From Steromphala cineraria (taxonomy: Eukaryota; Mollusca; Gastropoda; Trochida; Trochidae), in NCBI GenBank assembly GCA_916613615.1, contig OU744736.1, positions 56,161,205 through 56,225,204 of the forward strand: DNA of 64,000 nt. The letters are read 5' to 3'. Positions 47,641-59,905 of the stretch are shown here, one piece after another. The translations under genes were made by a program, and so were the position numbers. How positions within the stretch are numbered: position 1 is the first letter of the stretch; each line of letters begins with the position of its first letter. A model generated the notes under the pieces. The model had not been told where the DNA came from and ran no database searches. It saw only the letters and a list, made by a program, of their open reading frames with translations.

Positions 47641-48246
47641 CGGACAATGTGGCTCGAGTGGCGCGCGCAAATTCGCCAAACCTAATTTGGAAACCTTATC
47701 ATAAGCTGACAGGACAATGTTTCCTTTACAGTTCCGTACTCTCCCGACATAGGCAGATGAAGTCATGAAATGTTGATACAACCTCTGTTCTAGCCGAAAT
47801 CAGTGGGTTTTGGCAGTTTCCGCCAGCGGAAAAAAATTGCATCAAAATCCATTTGAATTTCTTTATCACATGACAACTCTTCTCGCTTGGAAAGGGTGGT
47901 TTATATCACAATACATCACCATGATCGGGCAGACAGATTTTGTGACGATCAGACAGAAGGATGGACGTACAGAATGAGTCCTAAATACTCCTGGTTATGC
48001 TTATAAAAACGTATATTGGTCAGTTATTCTGTCATTTGGGTATTTGTTTCGGTAAGCAGGGTCAGCCGCTTACAAAAAGTATACTTGTTCTAAATTGTGC
48101 CGGTTGCAGTATCAGCGCGCGCCGGTCAAATGTCTGCTTTAACGAACCAAGCATAGCATATCATTTTTGGCACACATCCCCCGTCAATGCGAAATCATGT
48201 AAAACTCGAAATGCAAAAGTCTGTTACGTAACTTGCAGCATTGCTT

Positions 48247-49253
48247 TTTAGCTCATCTGGCCCGATGGGCTTATGGCATGGCATGGTGTCCGGCGTCCGT
48301 CCGTCCGTCCATCCGTCCGTCCGTAAACTTTGTGGAATTTCGACTTCTTCTCCAGAACCATAAGGCCTAGAAAACTTAAACTTGGTGTACAGACTCCTTG
48401 ACTGGTGAGGATTAAAAATTGTAGCTTTGGTGGCCCTGTGGCCCCTAATAAGGGCCACAGGGGCCACGCCCTAAAAAGCTATTTTCATCTTCTTCTCCAG
48501 AACAATAAGGCCTAGAAAGCTGAAACTTTGTGTTCAGACTCCTTGACTAGTGAGGATTATAAATTGTAGCTTTGGTGGCCCTGTGACCCCTAATAAGGGC
48601 CACAGGGGCCAAGCCCTTAAAACCTATTTTCATTTTCTTCTCCAGAACAATAAGGCCTAGAAAGCTGAAACTTTGTGTACAGACTCCTTGACTAGTGAGG
48701 ATTATAAATTGCAGCTTTGGTGGCCCTGTGACCCCTAGTAAGGGCCACAGGGGCCAAGCCCTTAAACCTATTTTCATCTTCTTCTCCAGAAGCATAAGGC
48801 CTAGAAAGCTGAAACTTTGTGTACAGACTCCTTGACTAGTGAGGATTATAAATTGTAGCTTTGGTGGCCCTGTGACCCCTAATGAGGGCCACAGGGGCCA
48901 CGCCCTAAAAACCTTTTTTCATCTTCTTCTCTAGAAGCATTAGGCCTAGAAACCTTAGACTAAGTGTACAGACTCCTTGACTAGTGAGGATTTTAAATTG
49001 TAGCTTTGGTGGCCCTGTGACCCCTAATAAGGGCCACAGGGGCCACACCCTAAAAACCTATTTTCATCTTCTTCTCCAGAACAATAAGGCCTAGAAAGCT
49101 TAAACATAGTGTACAGACTCCTTGACTAGTGAAGATTAATAATTGTAGATTTTGTGACCCTGTAGCCCCTACTAAGGGGGGAAACACATTGGCCACACCC
49201 TAAAGCAAAATCAAATATACAGCCTGATGAGCTACAGAGCCAATGGCTCTATT
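48247..49253 (+). mobile_element. Hairpin-ended element with six 145-bp units, complete copy
   Basis: The left end TTTAGCTCATCTGGCCC is followed by six units spaced 144-145 bp (AGACTCCTTG at 48391, 48536, 48681, 48825, 48970 and 49115). The right end has GATGAGCT (49226-49233), then the hairpin AGAGCCAATGGCTCT (49236-49250) and ATTTT. The other arm of the large element (42889-42906) shows the uninserted sequence CACAATAAGCAATGCTG, which gives the boundaries and shows no target duplication. The terminal AGCTCATC with subterminal GATGAGCT plus hairpin is the Helentron/HINE layout. A (GTCC)n run lies at 48298-48325. Confidence 0.8.
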
Positions 49254-49668
49254 TTTGTGAATATTACTCTTATTCAAGATAGAAAATCGGTATTTGTCTT
49301 TTACATTTCTAGAATAACATTTCAACTTTGTAAAGTTATGAACAGCAAGTTGAGTTTTACAGGATTGAAATGTTAGTTTTGCACGATTGGACTTGTCTTT
49401 TCAAGAATTGCATGGTTGAGAACGACAAGTTACATCTTGCAAGTTAGGAGTGTACATGAATTCATTTTTGGCACACATCCCCTTCCATATTTCAAAAGAT
49501 GTGCTGCTGAGCACTGCTGAGTTCTAGCTAGGGCATCTTTTCTGATTGGTCGAGCGGCTGATTTCAGAGGTCAGCGGGATGACCCGCCTTACGGGCCAAT
49601 CTTAGATCAACAGTATAACCTAATAAAAAAAACTGTTGATGTTAATTTATTTAGATTGGGTAATAAAT

Positions 49669-50671
49669 AGTTAATAAACAAAGGTCCGGAAATGCATATG
49701 GTTTTTGAGTTGATTTAACTACTTCCAGATTATTGCTTTTTGTCTATTATATTATATATACATTTATTTATATATATTAGAAAGAGTAAACATCAGATGG
49801 TTCGGACTGGATCAATCTTCTTTAATACGATGAATTCATTTCGACCATTATGTGGGTCTTGTCAAGTATGATTACAAATGGAAGGTAACATATACTTATA
49901 CAGGAACAAAACATTAAATCAATTCATATAATCAACACATAGTTGTGTGCTCAGATTGACAGTTAAGAAATCAGTCATGTGTTGTCAATCACGTAATGAT
50001 TGCCCCAAGCACTAATTGCCGGGTGCAGTTTTTTTTAATATATAGGTTGTCGCACCACTTTGACATTTTTCACTAGAACTGTTCACTCAAAGTAATGTTT
50101 GTTTATAGCCTACGCTGGTAGATTACAAAAACAATAATTTACTATTTATAACAATCGCTATGTTTCTCAGGTCACCATATTTTTGACGGCTTTCCAATCT
50201 TGATAAACATTACATATGATAATATCTCAACAGGGACATTGCCGTGTTAGTGGCAAACACGTGTTCTCTATTGTAATCATTATTTAGAAACTTATTGGAA
50301 CACTTCACGTGTGTGTAGGTAAGCGTGTCGCTGTCACACCATTCAGTACGTGTAGGCATTGTTCCCTGTATAAGCGTTTTTCCTTGTAAGTTTTATTAAA
50401 CCTCACCAATCATAGGATTCATCAATAATGTTTATCAGCATTACCGATGTTTATTGAAAGACAGTTCTGGGCTTCTATACGGAAAGTAGGGTTTAAGACA
50501 AGTAAACTTTGAAATCAAATAGGATCCCGGACTTAGATATTCGGAAACATTGGTTTTTACATTAACATTGATGTTTGATCACAACGCGTGCAATAAATGA
50601 AGGATATCATTTTGGTAAATTTTTCGCGGAAAGGACAATTGCAAGGACTTAAGAAAACAGAGCGCATTGGA
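49669..50671 (-). other. Stretch without a gene; possible Penelope-like 3' fragment at 49795-49875
   Basis: On the minus strand 49875-49795 reads CTTGACAAGACCCACATAAT, then GGTCGAAATGAATTC and TTAAAGAAGATTGATCC. This is reminiscent of the 3' parts of Penelope-like elements, but no reverse transcriptase is present. The rest shows nothing supported. Confidence 0.3.
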
Positions 50672-51550
50672 ACTCTTAGAGAAGAAGCAAGAGAAGAAGA
50701 TTATTTTATTAAGGTGTCACACACTTTAAAAGTGTCCGGCCAAAAGTGACCTATGAGACACTTAAATGATCATAAGACATGTTATAAATGATAATGATAC
50801 AGGTTAAAATCCGACATCACAAAACATAATTTATAATACATGGAAGTAACCCAGTGCTAAATTACATACATGTATATGCAAAATACAATATTAAATGACT
50901 GATTTATACCTTTTGTTATACATACACTAAACTATTGCGGCGATGGATTTGATGTGGTGTATATTGGACAGCAACTAAACAGCCTTATCAAGAGAAGATA
51001 ATCTGTGAAAATACTGGTCACATACATTGAGTTTATAATATAGCTCAGATCTTATTTCTTTGTAGAAACTGCACTCGACAAGAAATTGAACCTCGTCCTT
51101 TATAGAATTACTGTTGCAGTACTGTGCAGTTTTCTTTAAATTCAATATTGATAATTTTGTGATTTTGAAGGTTCATACTGCATTAACGATTGACTTTTGC
51201 TATGGGGTTATTTACTAAAAATTCACCAATTCACTCAAGAGAATGATAATAATCACATTGCAGTAAAACATATTGACTTTTATTTTCAATTTTAAGGTAA
51301 CTTGGATTTTGACTAAGAAATACCAAGTTTTTGTAAAACAAGTTTTTCAGTGACAGTGAATCGTAAACCGTATGAATTTTTCGTTTCCCCACCGGTAGAT
51401 GACCATTCCATTAAAACATCCTTATTGTTTGCCTGTACATTTGTTTTGTTTATTATTAGCAGTGATTTTCTGTTTGAAAAAGTGGGGGATGCTTAATTAA
51501 GTTCTTTGTGTATATATAAGAATAGATTTAACATAATGTTCAGTAAATAA
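50672..51550 (-). pseudogene. Decayed LINE 3' end
   Basis: The minus strand near 51120-51030 encodes YCNSNSIKDEVQFLVEC followed by SFYKEIRSELYYKL. This is the C-terminal zinc motif of the LINE family at 18043 and 34303, with the histidine replaced by Q. The 3' UTR has GTGTCTCATAGGTCACTT and GGTGTGACACC-like words, and the tail is a CTTCTTCTCTTGC-type run at 50672-50700, as at 18043. The upstream part is too decayed to read. The 5' limit is approximate. Confidence 0.65.
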
Positions 51551-52214
51551 AGTATCCTTGAAAAGTGCGGAGTTTATTTCCATTTTGGAGATTATGTCGT
51601 TACACAAACCGGCAAGCCAGTCATTATGATCTTTCAACATAATATTCCTATAACTTCTGAACAATAAACAATACTTAATTAGAATTGAAAGAATGAAGCA
51701 TCCTTTTCAATTGTTCTACTAGTTTGTAAAACACCTGCCCCAGCGCAAACAAAACTGCTGGCCGTGGTTCGATGACTCGTTTATTCCCAAAACATGTATG
51801 AGGACATGTAAACAAAATGTGTTTTCACCCTGCAACAATACATAAAATAATAAGTACATCTGAATAATAAGACACCCGATTCATAAAGCATCATTGCAGG
51901 AATACATTATAAAGAGTTGATACAATATGCACATCACAAATGATTTCATTATGCAAACACACATTCAATGCATAGTTACCAACATATGATATACTTATAA
52001 AGAAAGGTTAACCATTCAATACAAATATGGAATAAAATACTAGCAAAGACTAATCATGAAATAGCAATTACCCTAGTTTGAAGAATAATTGAATAAATGA
52101 TAAGCCTATGATTAATTATATAATAGATATTTCATTATCATATACCTACACATAACATTGCGCCATGATATGATATAGATGCACCTATGTATTTATTATA
52201 TATATTTTCAAATC
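51551..52214. other. AT-rich stretch without a recognised gene
   Basis: Nothing supported. Confidence 0.4.
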
Positions 52215-52268
52215 CACTCCGGGTTGAGAGTCCTACGCTCTACCTGTTCGGCCAAAGAGATATCCCTC
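52215..52268 (-). repeat. tRNA-like half, possible SINE head
   Basis: The minus strand reads TCTTTGGCCGAACAGGTAGA then GCGTAGGACTCTCAACCCGG, similar to the D-arm and anticodon-arm half of a tRNA. No B box was found in the expected place. Confidence 0.3.
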
Positions 52269-52362
52269 CAGCCAAAGCCAGTAGGAAGGAGAAGACCTCA
52301 CCCTGTCTTATAAGTATGATCAAATATACAACATTACACCTTTGTGTAATACAGTAGGTTAA

Positions 52363-52720
52363 AGGGGCAGTAGCACGTTTTTATGGGGAATAAATGGTAA
52401 TGTCAGGAAAATGAAAATAAATGGTTCCAATTGAAAGACAATGTATTTAAACTAAATGGAGCAGTAATAATTCAAATATATAATGTAAAGTTTAGCCATG
52501 CGATTCCTTTTTCTTACACAAAATGAATTAAAGGTGTTCACACAAAAATGGCCACCAATGGATTTTATGTGAATCTTCATACTTTGTCCTTTAACCATGT
52601 CTGATTGGCTTGTGTAATGAGATTTATGACACTATCAACATAATACATTTAGCATTAACATACAATAATCAGTGAAAATTTAAAAAAATAAGATTATCAA
52701 AAAAACGTGCTACTGCCCCT
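52363..52720. mobile_element. 358-bp miniature element with TTAA duplication
   Basis: Near-perfect inverted ends AGGGGCAGTAGCACGTTTTT are flanked by TTAA (52359-52362, 52721-52724). TTAA target sites are typical of piggyBac and Kolobok; an AGGGGCAG-type terminus is remembered from Kolobok-like elements. No coding sequence. Partial copies end at 3805 and 9663. Confidence 0.8.
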
Positions 52721-52724
52721 TTAA

Positions 52725-54055
52725 ACCCTTCACACCATGATTACTTGTATAAAATATAGATATGATAACTGACACAATAATAACATGTGCCACATTATAG
52801 ATAAATGAAAATAGCCTAAACATTTAGCAATGCATAAACTACAATAAAATACATTCATACAACCACACACACAGTAGCCTGGCCCTATTCCCTAATAATA
52901 TGATAGATAAAGAATATTGCCTTAATGATAATAATATTTATGTGAAATACTAATTATTAAACTAACCTGTGTTCAATAGTTTGAAGACGAAGAAAGGAGA
53001 CAGTCTGTCTTCTGTCAAATGTCTTGCTTGTCAAAAGTCGTGCTCATCAAACAAAGTGAAGTAATGCAGTGCACTAAGTTAATAGTGCAGGTTACTTTTA
53101 TAGAATCTAAGAGCATGCAAAGTGAGAAGTAAGCTTACCTAACAATAGAGAACAAAGGATAGAAAGCTGAAGTTGCTAGGAGGTCAGAGTAAAGAACAAT
53201 AGAGAGACAGCAAGATACATGATTACAAGCACAAAGTTAATGCTCTGGGCTGCTACTGTTACAGTCCCTACTACCGGGTTATCTAATAATAACAAACACA
53301 ATCTGTGTTTCAATACTAACTTTATACATCACTCTTCTCAGTAGTGTACATCATTTGGTTCCCATCGCCATTGGTTCCTATCTCCAGTTGGCTTTTTGTA
53401 AGCGAGTCTTTTGCCTATCTAACCCTTGCCATCCAATCATTTACGTTTGCTTCTTTCCTAATACTTTCTGGCCATTTCTGTGTAACCAATAAGCTATCAG
53501 ATTTCTTTCATGCTTAATTACCGTTAAGCCAGAGAAAATCATTCATCCTTTAGTCTTTGTTCATGTAACATCTATTGTTTTATTCAAAGACTTACAGATT
53601 TTCTCGGATATAAAAGTGATCTTTTCTTATTAACCGTTTTCTTCCAATTTTACCTATTTTTAAATATGACACTACACTGGAATAAACTAAAACATTAGTA
53701 CATGGATATTTACAATTAAAACACGTAGAAATACACTATATTACACTCTGTCACATAAGCAAGAAATGTCGGGGGTAAAATTAACGCTTGGTGTTGCAGA
53801 AAGGGAAGGCTACTTGTCAGAAAATAATCCGACAGGACAGGACTGCAGAGAGGATCTCTGGTGCCGTACCATACGTGTGACACATTTTGAGTGTATAGTT
53901 CTAATCTACGTGCAAAATCTGACTATGATCTCACTACCTGTCTAATGTCATGTAGACCACCCATCGAGTTGGACTCAGAAACCTCCCTGGACTACTCCAA
54001 GTGGTGGCTGGAGGTCTATACAGCCTGACTGTGGCTACACAAACCACAAACTGTA
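52725..54055. other. Stretch without a recognised gene
   Basis: AT-rich, no supported exon or element boundary. Confidence 0.4.
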
Positions 54056-54812
54056 TAAGATAAGATAAGATAAGATAATGTCTTTGTTGTCCCAAGGGAA
54101 ATTTGTTTTACATCATATATACAGTTCTCCAGTTACAAACAAAGCAAACTTAATGTACATGATAATATTATTATGCATAAGATTTGTCTAAATAAACATG
54201 AACACATCCGATTTAGTCACACTCACATTCACTTGACTAAAATAGAAATATGACATTAATCAATAAACTGCTCATTGTAGGAACGAACACTGTTTGGAAT
54301 AAAAGAGTAGCGAAACCTGTTTGATTTCCCAGTCGGCATGCGCAGTCTGCGTCCTGAAGGTAGCCAAGAATATTCCGAAAAAAAGAATATGTGATTGGTC
54401 ACTTAAAATTTTATTTGTTTTCTTGGAAATTTGCTGCTCATAAAAATCGCCGATACTTTCAATTGGAAGTCCAATAATTTTTGAAGCTGTTTTAACAATT
54501 TTTGAGAGTTTGTTTTTATTCTGAACAGACAGATTTCCGTACCAGCTCAAGAAATTAAAGGTCAAGATACTTTGAATAAATGTTCTGTAAAATAACCTCA
54601 ATATAGTTTGATCTATTTTAAAATGTCTCAATCTCCACAAAAAATGCAAGCGTTGCTGTCCTTTCTTATAATTTTTGTCAGTATTTTCGTTCCAAGAAAG
54701 TTTTGAATCCAAGACAGTACCCAAATATTTGTATTCTGTTACTCTTTCTATTTCACCATCATCTATAGTCACATCATTTAATGTAGACTTCTTTTTCCTA
54801 AAATCTATGACC
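54056..54812 (-). pseudogene. 5'-truncated copy of the Rex1/CR1-like LINE
   Basis: Nearly identical to 32275-33018 of the copy at 30590. It starts within the reverse transcriptase (VIDFRKKKSTLNDVTIDDGE), keeps the 3' UTR, and ends with a TTATC tail (54056-54079). Differences seen: N for I in KNYKKG, D for A in NDVTIDD, and one extra T in a T-run near 54380 that shifts the last 40 or so residues. Few differences over 750 bp indicate recent insertion of at least one copy. The catalytic core is missing. Confidence 0.88.
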
Positions 54813-55091
54813 ACATTTTTCGCATTTATCGCATTATCGCAGGTCAATGTCCCCTATGGTGTGTACTTAATGTAAATCACTTAACTCCACTCTACTCTCT
54901 TCAAGAGGAATACAAGTTTATATATATATATATATATCGGATAACAATTAACAGACCATCGGTCGCACAGTAGGCCGATTTGACTATTTACATCACCGAT
55001 AATACTTATAAATAATTTCCTAAATGTGTTTGGCAATCAATCTTTACACATTTAACGGAATCATTATAGCTCCAAGTTTATCTTAAAGTCG
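54813..55091. other. Short spacer with (TA)n run
   Basis: A (TA)n microsatellite at about 54922-54937; otherwise nothing recognised. Confidence 0.5.
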
Positions 55092-55100
55092 AACACTTAG

Positions 55101-55538
55101 CATCCTGCTACATCAGCGTATATGTCTCCGCTAATGCTACAACCTATCCCTGATATCCTCCAAGGGTATTCTGCCGTATCGCTGACGGGTGATTGCCCAG
55201 CGCTTTTTATAGCCTGTCTGTTTTCAGTCAAACTATTTCGAACTCCATACACTGTTATCTACTGATGTCGCACGTGGAAATCTAAGAACGCGTGATTTGG
55301 AGCTAAGCGGGAGACTGCAGTGAGAATCAGATGTATTATCTAATAGCACTCCTATTGGTTAATTTGAATCACGAGGTGAGCACGCGGAACGAAGCCAAGA
55401 AACTAGTTTGCCGCTATCGCTGAAAGGGCATCATTTGATTGACTTGCTATATATAGCGATACGACAGAAGACCATAGGAGGATATCAGGGGATAGGTTGT
55501 AGCATTAGCGGTGACATATACGCTGATGTAGCAGGATG
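55101..55538. mobile_element. 438-bp long-TIR miniature element, 9-bp duplication, copy 1
   Basis: Inverted ends of about 85 bp start CATCCTGCTACATCAGCGTA and include GCTAATGCTACAACCTATCC. AACACTTAG lies on both sides (55092-55100, 55539-55547). Long TIRs and a 9-bp duplication suggest a Mutator-like family. A shorter copy lies at 59652. Confidence 0.85.
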
Positions 55539-55547
55539 AACACTTAG

Positions 55548-58125
55548 TATTGTGCATAGTTATGTTAGAATTCATAGTCTAAAACATGGCATTCTTTTCT
55601 CAACCGAATTACATGTACATCATTTTGTAAGCTTGATTAGCTCAAATCATCCGAAATAACCCTGCTCATGGTCTTCAAAATAACTTATTAAAAGTTTATT
55701 GTGCAACTATACAGGAAAATTGGTTCCTTATGGTATCTATGATAAGGTATATTGTTTATATCTGACTGCCATGCGCTTGAATGATATCGCGTCCGAAGAT
55801 TGGAGAATTATCCGCACATATAATGAGTTTAAGTAATAGGTAGAGGGTGAGTGGCAGAACATTATCGGAGATAAATCTCCGGTTTTGAGATGGTCGGGCG
55901 AGTCGTTAGTCGAGTGTCAGTCGAGCTCAACCGTCTCAATCCCGTACATTTATCACCCTTCTCTTTACTGTAACGAGTTCTCTGTCTATCCTATAGCACA
56001 GTCTAATGCTTTAAGTCATACATTTTAACTGATCTTAATGGAACATGTATGATAATCAATTGTATATATATTGGAGAATCTGTAGTGTTATTTTTACCAA
56101 ATTATACTCCTCCAAGTAGCAAAAAGTAGCATTGTTGACCTCTCCTTTTATTACAAGATGATGGACAAAACATTGTGGACTGTTGCATCATGCAGATGAG
56201 ATAACATGGTTATTGATAGGCAAATGGCTACAAAAGATATTTCTAGAGATTTGGCTTTCCTCGTGTTGATCTTATGATTGGAAGTTGACAGAATCTATAG
56301 CAACGTGTCTGCCCTGCTTGGAACTGTTTACAATCGTCATGGTGCTTGATATACAAACCCGTCGATACCTACTGTATGGTGACTATTACAGACATTATTC
56401 AAAATAATAAATTAATTTGAAAGGAGATGTTTACGTTATTAATTCTTCTCCTATTTTAAATTTTGATGGTCATGCTGTTGTAATATAAAGCTACTTTGAC
56501 TTTCATTTTGGCCTTTTAAATTAAATACGCTGTTGAAAATGGTTTAAATGATTAAAACACAATCGCTAAACTCTAATTATCGAATAAGAGACGAAATATT
56601 CTTCAAATATATATTTAGAATGGTGCCTTTTGAGAGCTAGGTTTCTCACAAAAGCAAATTTGAAATAATCAGTATTCAAAATTATGTTTAGTTAATTGAA
56701 AAGGGGAAGGGTTGTTATCAACTTTATGTTAAATACATTTTGATTACTGATTTGTTTTCTGTGTTTCAAGCGTAATATGTAATGTTCCTTAATTAAATAC
56801 CTGAGCAAATTATTAAAGCCCCATTGCCATACTTGCATGCGGTTTGTGAAATTTAACTATTGAGAAAAGAAATACATCACTCGGAAGAACAATCTTTCGT
56901 CGAAAGTTTGATATCATATTTACATCTTTTAATCAAAAATATAATAAAAAACTTAACCCGACGACAAAAGTACAGTACCCTCTGAAAAATTATTATAGCT
57001 TTTAATGAACCCGCTTTCGGTGACATCATCATTGTGTGTGTAGGTTTAACACTGCGTCTCAGTTACCGCAATTGCGTCTAATTGGAATTAACTTGTGCTC
57101 GATTCGGATAAAAAGAAAGGAAAATCTAGTCGTGCGCGACAAAGACGGCTTTCAAGCAAGCAAGCGTATATTTAGGAACAGTAAATAATTGAGATGGCCA
57201 CACTTGATTCGCCTTCATGTCGACATGCCGGGGCTTACGTTTCGGTCATTTCAACAAACTGTCTCCTATTTAATGAAGTTCGTTCTTATCTTCTCATGGT
57301 TGGTCGCCAAAAAATGCTAAAAATACCACAAACACAGTAAAAATATGAAAAAAAAATATTGGAGTTTGAATATGGGTCTTTAAGTGCCTATTTGGAACAC
57401 GTCAATAATGTATTAATTGTTACCTCATCAAACCTATCTGGCAAAAACTTGAAGAATTGATTTTTGATAAACAAAAACTAACATTAAATTTTCGAAGAAA
57501 AACATTGTGTTAGGTTTTTGTGAAAAGAGAAATAATTACTGTTGTTAAACACAATATAATAAATTTTTTAAACATGTAACAGAAGATATTGAGACAGCAT
57601 ATTTCGTTTACTGATTAAGCGTTTATTCGAACTGCAAATATGAAAATTCTGGTCAGTCTGTCACAACCTATTTTGATACCGTTTTACATATTTATTACCA
57701 TATCTATCTGTTCACCTATTTGCTTCTTGAACCAACGCTTTGTGTATGCAATAATTTTTATGTCCTGGATTTATTATGTGATTTGTTATGTATTGAATTG
57801 ATTATGTGAATTATCTTGCATTGTATGGAGATACAAAATAAATTTAGAAAACAACAAAAACATTTTCTTCAAATAAAAAAAGACGGTTAAGACCATAGCA
57901 TTACATGCAATTAAGTTAGATAGCAAATAAATCTGCACAATATTTAATGACATTGAAAATCAATTAGAAGGACCCAAAATAAAACTTCATAGAATATCAA
58001 AACACTGCAGGAAACCGTTTTCAATATCCAAAGGTTTAAAAAACGTCCGAAACCATCAGGGCTATTCGTCTCTTCATTTACCTGTCAATGGTGTTGAAGT
58101 GCCTTTCTGTTAACTTAACGTAATA
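55548..58125. other. Stretch without a recognised gene
   Basis: Contains a tRNA-like patch at 55885-55955 (GAGATGGTCGGGCGAG ... CTCAACCGTCTCAATCCCG), which also folds as a GAGAYGGTYGRG-type hairpin. 57640-57860 resembles a retroelement 3' end (GGAGATACAAAATAAATTT) but lacks any coding remnant. No host exon was seen. Confidence 0.35.
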
Positions 58126-59395
58126 CCCCCTTTACACCAAGCCCGTTCTCAGTACGTTCTTGGGTTTTTCTCAGAACGGGCTATAACTGTCTGAGAACTG
58201 TCCGAGGACGAAATGGACGTTGTGGCAACTGTTAACGAACTTTATGAACTGGCTCGGACGTACTAAAAACGGGAAGGTGCCCCAGAACGTTTGACATGTT
58301 AAACGTTCTCCCCGTCCTGAAATTGGACTGAGTACAAACGTACTGAAAACATGATTGTCGTACTGAGAACGGAACTGCCGTACTTCGATCTGTCTAAGGA
58401 CGAGTAAGAACGTAGCGCAGTCGGGAATCGATTGCAATACGTTTGTGCACAGTTTCCACCCCGTCCATTCCGTCCTCAGCCCCAGTGTAACTCGTTCTCA
58501 GTACGACCATAGTCAGTTGTTCGTACGTCCTAATAAGGGTAAAATATTGAAAATGTTCTGAATCAGTGTGTAGTACGTTCTTACACAGTCATAAAAGTTC
58601 TAATACTGTCCTCATTGCGTTCTACTCGTTCTTAGTACGTTTGCAAAATTCTCACACAGTTCTTACTACGTTTGCAATTCGGTATGTAAGGACGGGTATA
58701 AATACACAAGTAAAAATGATAATTTTATCATTCGGGATACAGAAGTGATAGGAGAAACATGAAGCAAATTACATGAAGCTCTCAGCATGATGAATAAGGG
58801 TTTCCTTTCACAGTTTGTGATGGAAGCAGAGAAACAATGTAAAGTGTTATTTGCCTCGGCCACTATGGCTTCTACAGGGCTAGTGGATCTGGTATTTGAT
58901 TTCCTGTGAACAACCTTCCTCCGACAATACTTCTTCTTTGGAGGCATGACGTTTTCGCCTTGAAATTGAGAACGGGCAAGGACGTGCTGGTTTTTTATTG
59001 AAAACGGGCCAGAACTGGATGGTTTTACAATTAGGACGCACTGAGAACGGAATCAGGACGTAGTGAAAACGAAAAGAACTGTCTTAAAACGAGTTGGTCG
59101 CAGCTAGGACGGAATTGTGCGTATCAAGAACGAGATTGGTCTAGTTTAGAACGGATATGAACTGGTTGAAGACGTCCTGAAACAGGCAATACTATCCGAT
59201 CTAAACGTGTAAGAAACTGCCCGAGTACGGGATAAAGACTAGGTGAACGTGCTGAGAACTGTGTATGAACGAACTGGCGTCACATTTGGATAAAATATAA
59301 ACAATCGTTACTCGTTTCCATCCCGTCCGAGGCCGTTTTGCTTTTAATTTTGGACGGAGTAGGACGTAGTGAGAACGATCTTGGTGTAACTCAGG
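58126..59395. mobile_element. 1.27-kb TIR element built from GTTCT/AGTACG words
   Basis: The left end TTACACCAAGCCCGTTCTCA (58132) and the right end (inverse complement TTACACCAAGATCGTTCTCA) define the TIRs. Inside, words like CGTTCTCAGTACG, GTACTGAGAACG and GGACGTAGTGAGAACG recur in both orientations every few tens of bases in both flanking thirds. The middle (58690-58950) is free of them. No transposase was found. The target duplication is unclear, perhaps a short ATA. Class unassigned. Confidence 0.6.
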
Positions 59396-59651
59396 CATAA
59401 GGTCCTGTCATTTCAGTTTGAACAAGTTGTCCAAATTGATACCACAAATAGTCGACCGGGTTAATGCCTGGAGACATTGACCTGATGATCATGCACGACA
59501 GAAGCTGACAGTTGGTACATTGTACTTTTTCATCTAATCGGGTGAAGTCTAAATTTTTATCTTTCTTGCTTCATGTATGTATGATATTTGACAAGTTCTT
59601 CATGGTTACAATATTTCCCACTGTGTCGTAAATAAATCCCCTACTGTATTT

Positions 59652-59905
59652 CATCCTGCGCGATTTGGAGCTAAGCGGGAGACTGCAATGTGAATCAGAT
59701 TTATTATCTATAGCACTCCCATTGGTTAATTTGAATCACGAGGTGAGCACGCGGAACGAAGTCAAGAAACTAGTTTGCCGCTATCGCTGAAAGGGCATCA
59801 TTTGATTGGCTTGCTATATATAACGATACGACAGAAGACTATAGGAGGATATCAGGGGATAGGTTGTAGCATTAGCGGTGACATATACGCTGATGTAGCA
59901 GGATG
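59652..59905. mobile_element. 254-bp copy 2 of the 9-bp-duplication miniature element
   Basis: ACTGTATTT flanks both ends (59643-59651, 59906-59914). The right half matches copy 1 (55290-55538) almost base for base. The left end is reduced to CATCCTGC before the internal GCGATTTGGAGC, so about 185 bp including nearly all the left TIR is missing. It interrupts the LINE fragment that continues at 59906. Confidence 0.82.

Larger units (their letters stand above)
42009..49658. mobile_element. 7.65-kb foldback element with CAATCT ends and 10-bp duplication
   Basis: The left end CAATCTAAATAAATTTAGAT and the right end (inverse complement CAATCTAAATAAATTAACAT) start inverted repeats, flanked by GGTAATAAAT (41999-42008 and 49659-49668). 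Inverted homology continues in blocks: 42655-42906 with 49258-49496; 42890-43038 with 48139-48246; 44334-44525 with 47945-48138; 45356-45575 with about 47710-47930. Gaps are insertions or losses in one arm, including 43039-44333 and 48247-49253. The centre (45580-47700) has no recognised gene. Kilobase-scale TIRs and a 9-11 bp duplication suggest a very large non-autonomous Mutator-like or foldback element; the class is inferred. Confidence 0.75.

Noticed and set aside
49795..49875. Hammerhead ribozyme of a Penelope-like element
   Set aside because: CTGATG is present on the minus strand but the rest of the catalytic core and the paired stems are not.
55885..55955. tRNA gene
   Set aside because: The A-box-like patch and one hairpin are visible, but no B box, anticodon stem or acceptor stem could be matched.
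57640..57860. LINE 3' end
   Set aside because: Only a polyadenylation-like end is visible; no coding remnant or tail repeat supports it.
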